Positions 50,039-50,061 of a stretch of DNA of 50,061 nucleotides are shown here, one piece after another. The notes under the pieces were generated by a model. The model had not been told where the DNA came from and searched no databases. It saw only the letters and a list, made by a program, of their open reading frames with translations. The stretch covers positions 1 through 50,061 of the forward strand of contig NZ_AOIA01000161.1 in the NCBI RefSeq assembly GCF_000337695.1. Direction: 5' to 3'. This DNA comes from Natronococcus jeotgali DSM 18795 (GTDB taxonomy: Archaea; Halobacteriota; Halobacteria; Halobacteriales; Natrialbaceae). The position numbers and the translations under genes were made by a program. Each line of letters starts with the position of its first letter. Positions within the stretch are counted from its first letter, which is position 1.

Positions 50039-50061
50039 CTGTCTCTTATACACATCTCTGA
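50039..50061 (+). other. Nextera/Tn5 mosaic-end adapter at the contig end
   Basis: CTGTCTCTTATACACATCT (50039-50057) is the 19-base Tn5 mosaic end used in Nextera libraries. It is followed by CTGA, which agrees with the common part of the early Nextera adapters as I recall them. It is not part of the genome and explains the abrupt end of the thiolase gene. The last real base is about 50038. Confidence 0.93.

Noticed and set aside
1-50061. CRISPR arrays, rRNA operons, intact insertion sequences, prophage genes, replication origin.
   Set aside because: No regular direct repeats, no transposase or integrase motif, no Orc1/Cdc6 gene and no rRNA sequence were seen.

Overview
This window is a piece of a haloarchaeal chromosome. 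GC content is high, the proteins are acidic (rich in Asp and Glu), most genes have a TATA box about 25-30 bases before the start codon (leaderless or nearly leaderless transcripts), and the informational genes are archaeal: Pus10, Nob1, aIF5B-type IF-2, SecF-SecD and a PRC-barrel protein. The heavy use of CTCGAG and the gene content suggest the Natrialbaceae or a close relative, but that is a guess. The last 23 bases are sequencing adapter (Tn5 mosaic end), so this is a contig end and not natural sequence.

Layout. 1-14.2 kb is a conserved core: pus10, rnhB, a Ca2+/cation antiporter, secF-secD, two small haloarchaeal proteins, pgi, a CPBP protease, nob1, a PRC-barrel gene (probably cdpB2), infB and three poorly known genes. 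14.3-24 kb holds pyrG-guaAb plus a small partner gene, a structured intergenic region, a formyl-THF cyclo-ligase-like gene with moaB, an alcohol dehydrogenase-like gene, a Tat-exported CAP protein, a Nudix 'idi' that lacks the usual catalytic Cys, a lipid kinase, a PHP protein and an Lrp regulator. 24-34 kb has carA behind Lrp-like operators, an iron-regulated siderophore-binding lipoprotein, a Usp, the purN-purH fusion, purB, a 32-residue membrane microprotein, dapE, a SPW membrane protein and lysA. 34-35.5 kb has a Tat-exported protein and an aldo/keto reductase.

The accessory part is 35.5-50 kb. Here ilvA and gcvT-gcvH-gcvPA-gcvPB run leftwards from an IclR regulator. Divergent from IclR is a pair of membrane proteins (DUF5058-like and partner), followed by an AbgB-like M20D amidohydrolase with its own promoter. 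An acyl-CoA dehydrogenase, an aldehyde dehydrogenase and a truncated thiolase follow. Read together they look like a module that imports an N-acylated or otherwise amide-linked amino acid, cleaves it, and burns the products: glycine by the glycine cleavage system, threonine or serine by IlvA, and the acyl part perhaps by the CoA-linked genes. This is the best candidate for an undescribed system.

Other points of note: two intergenic regions (17.35-17.61 kb and 27.15-27.27 kb) fold on paper into closed multi-stem RNAs; a duplicated 3' end of purH lies 144 bases beyond the real one; two tandem hairpins form the infB leader; and two convergent gene pairs share a single CTAG as both stop codons. 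I saw no rRNA, tRNA, CRISPR array, intact insertion sequence or replication origin.
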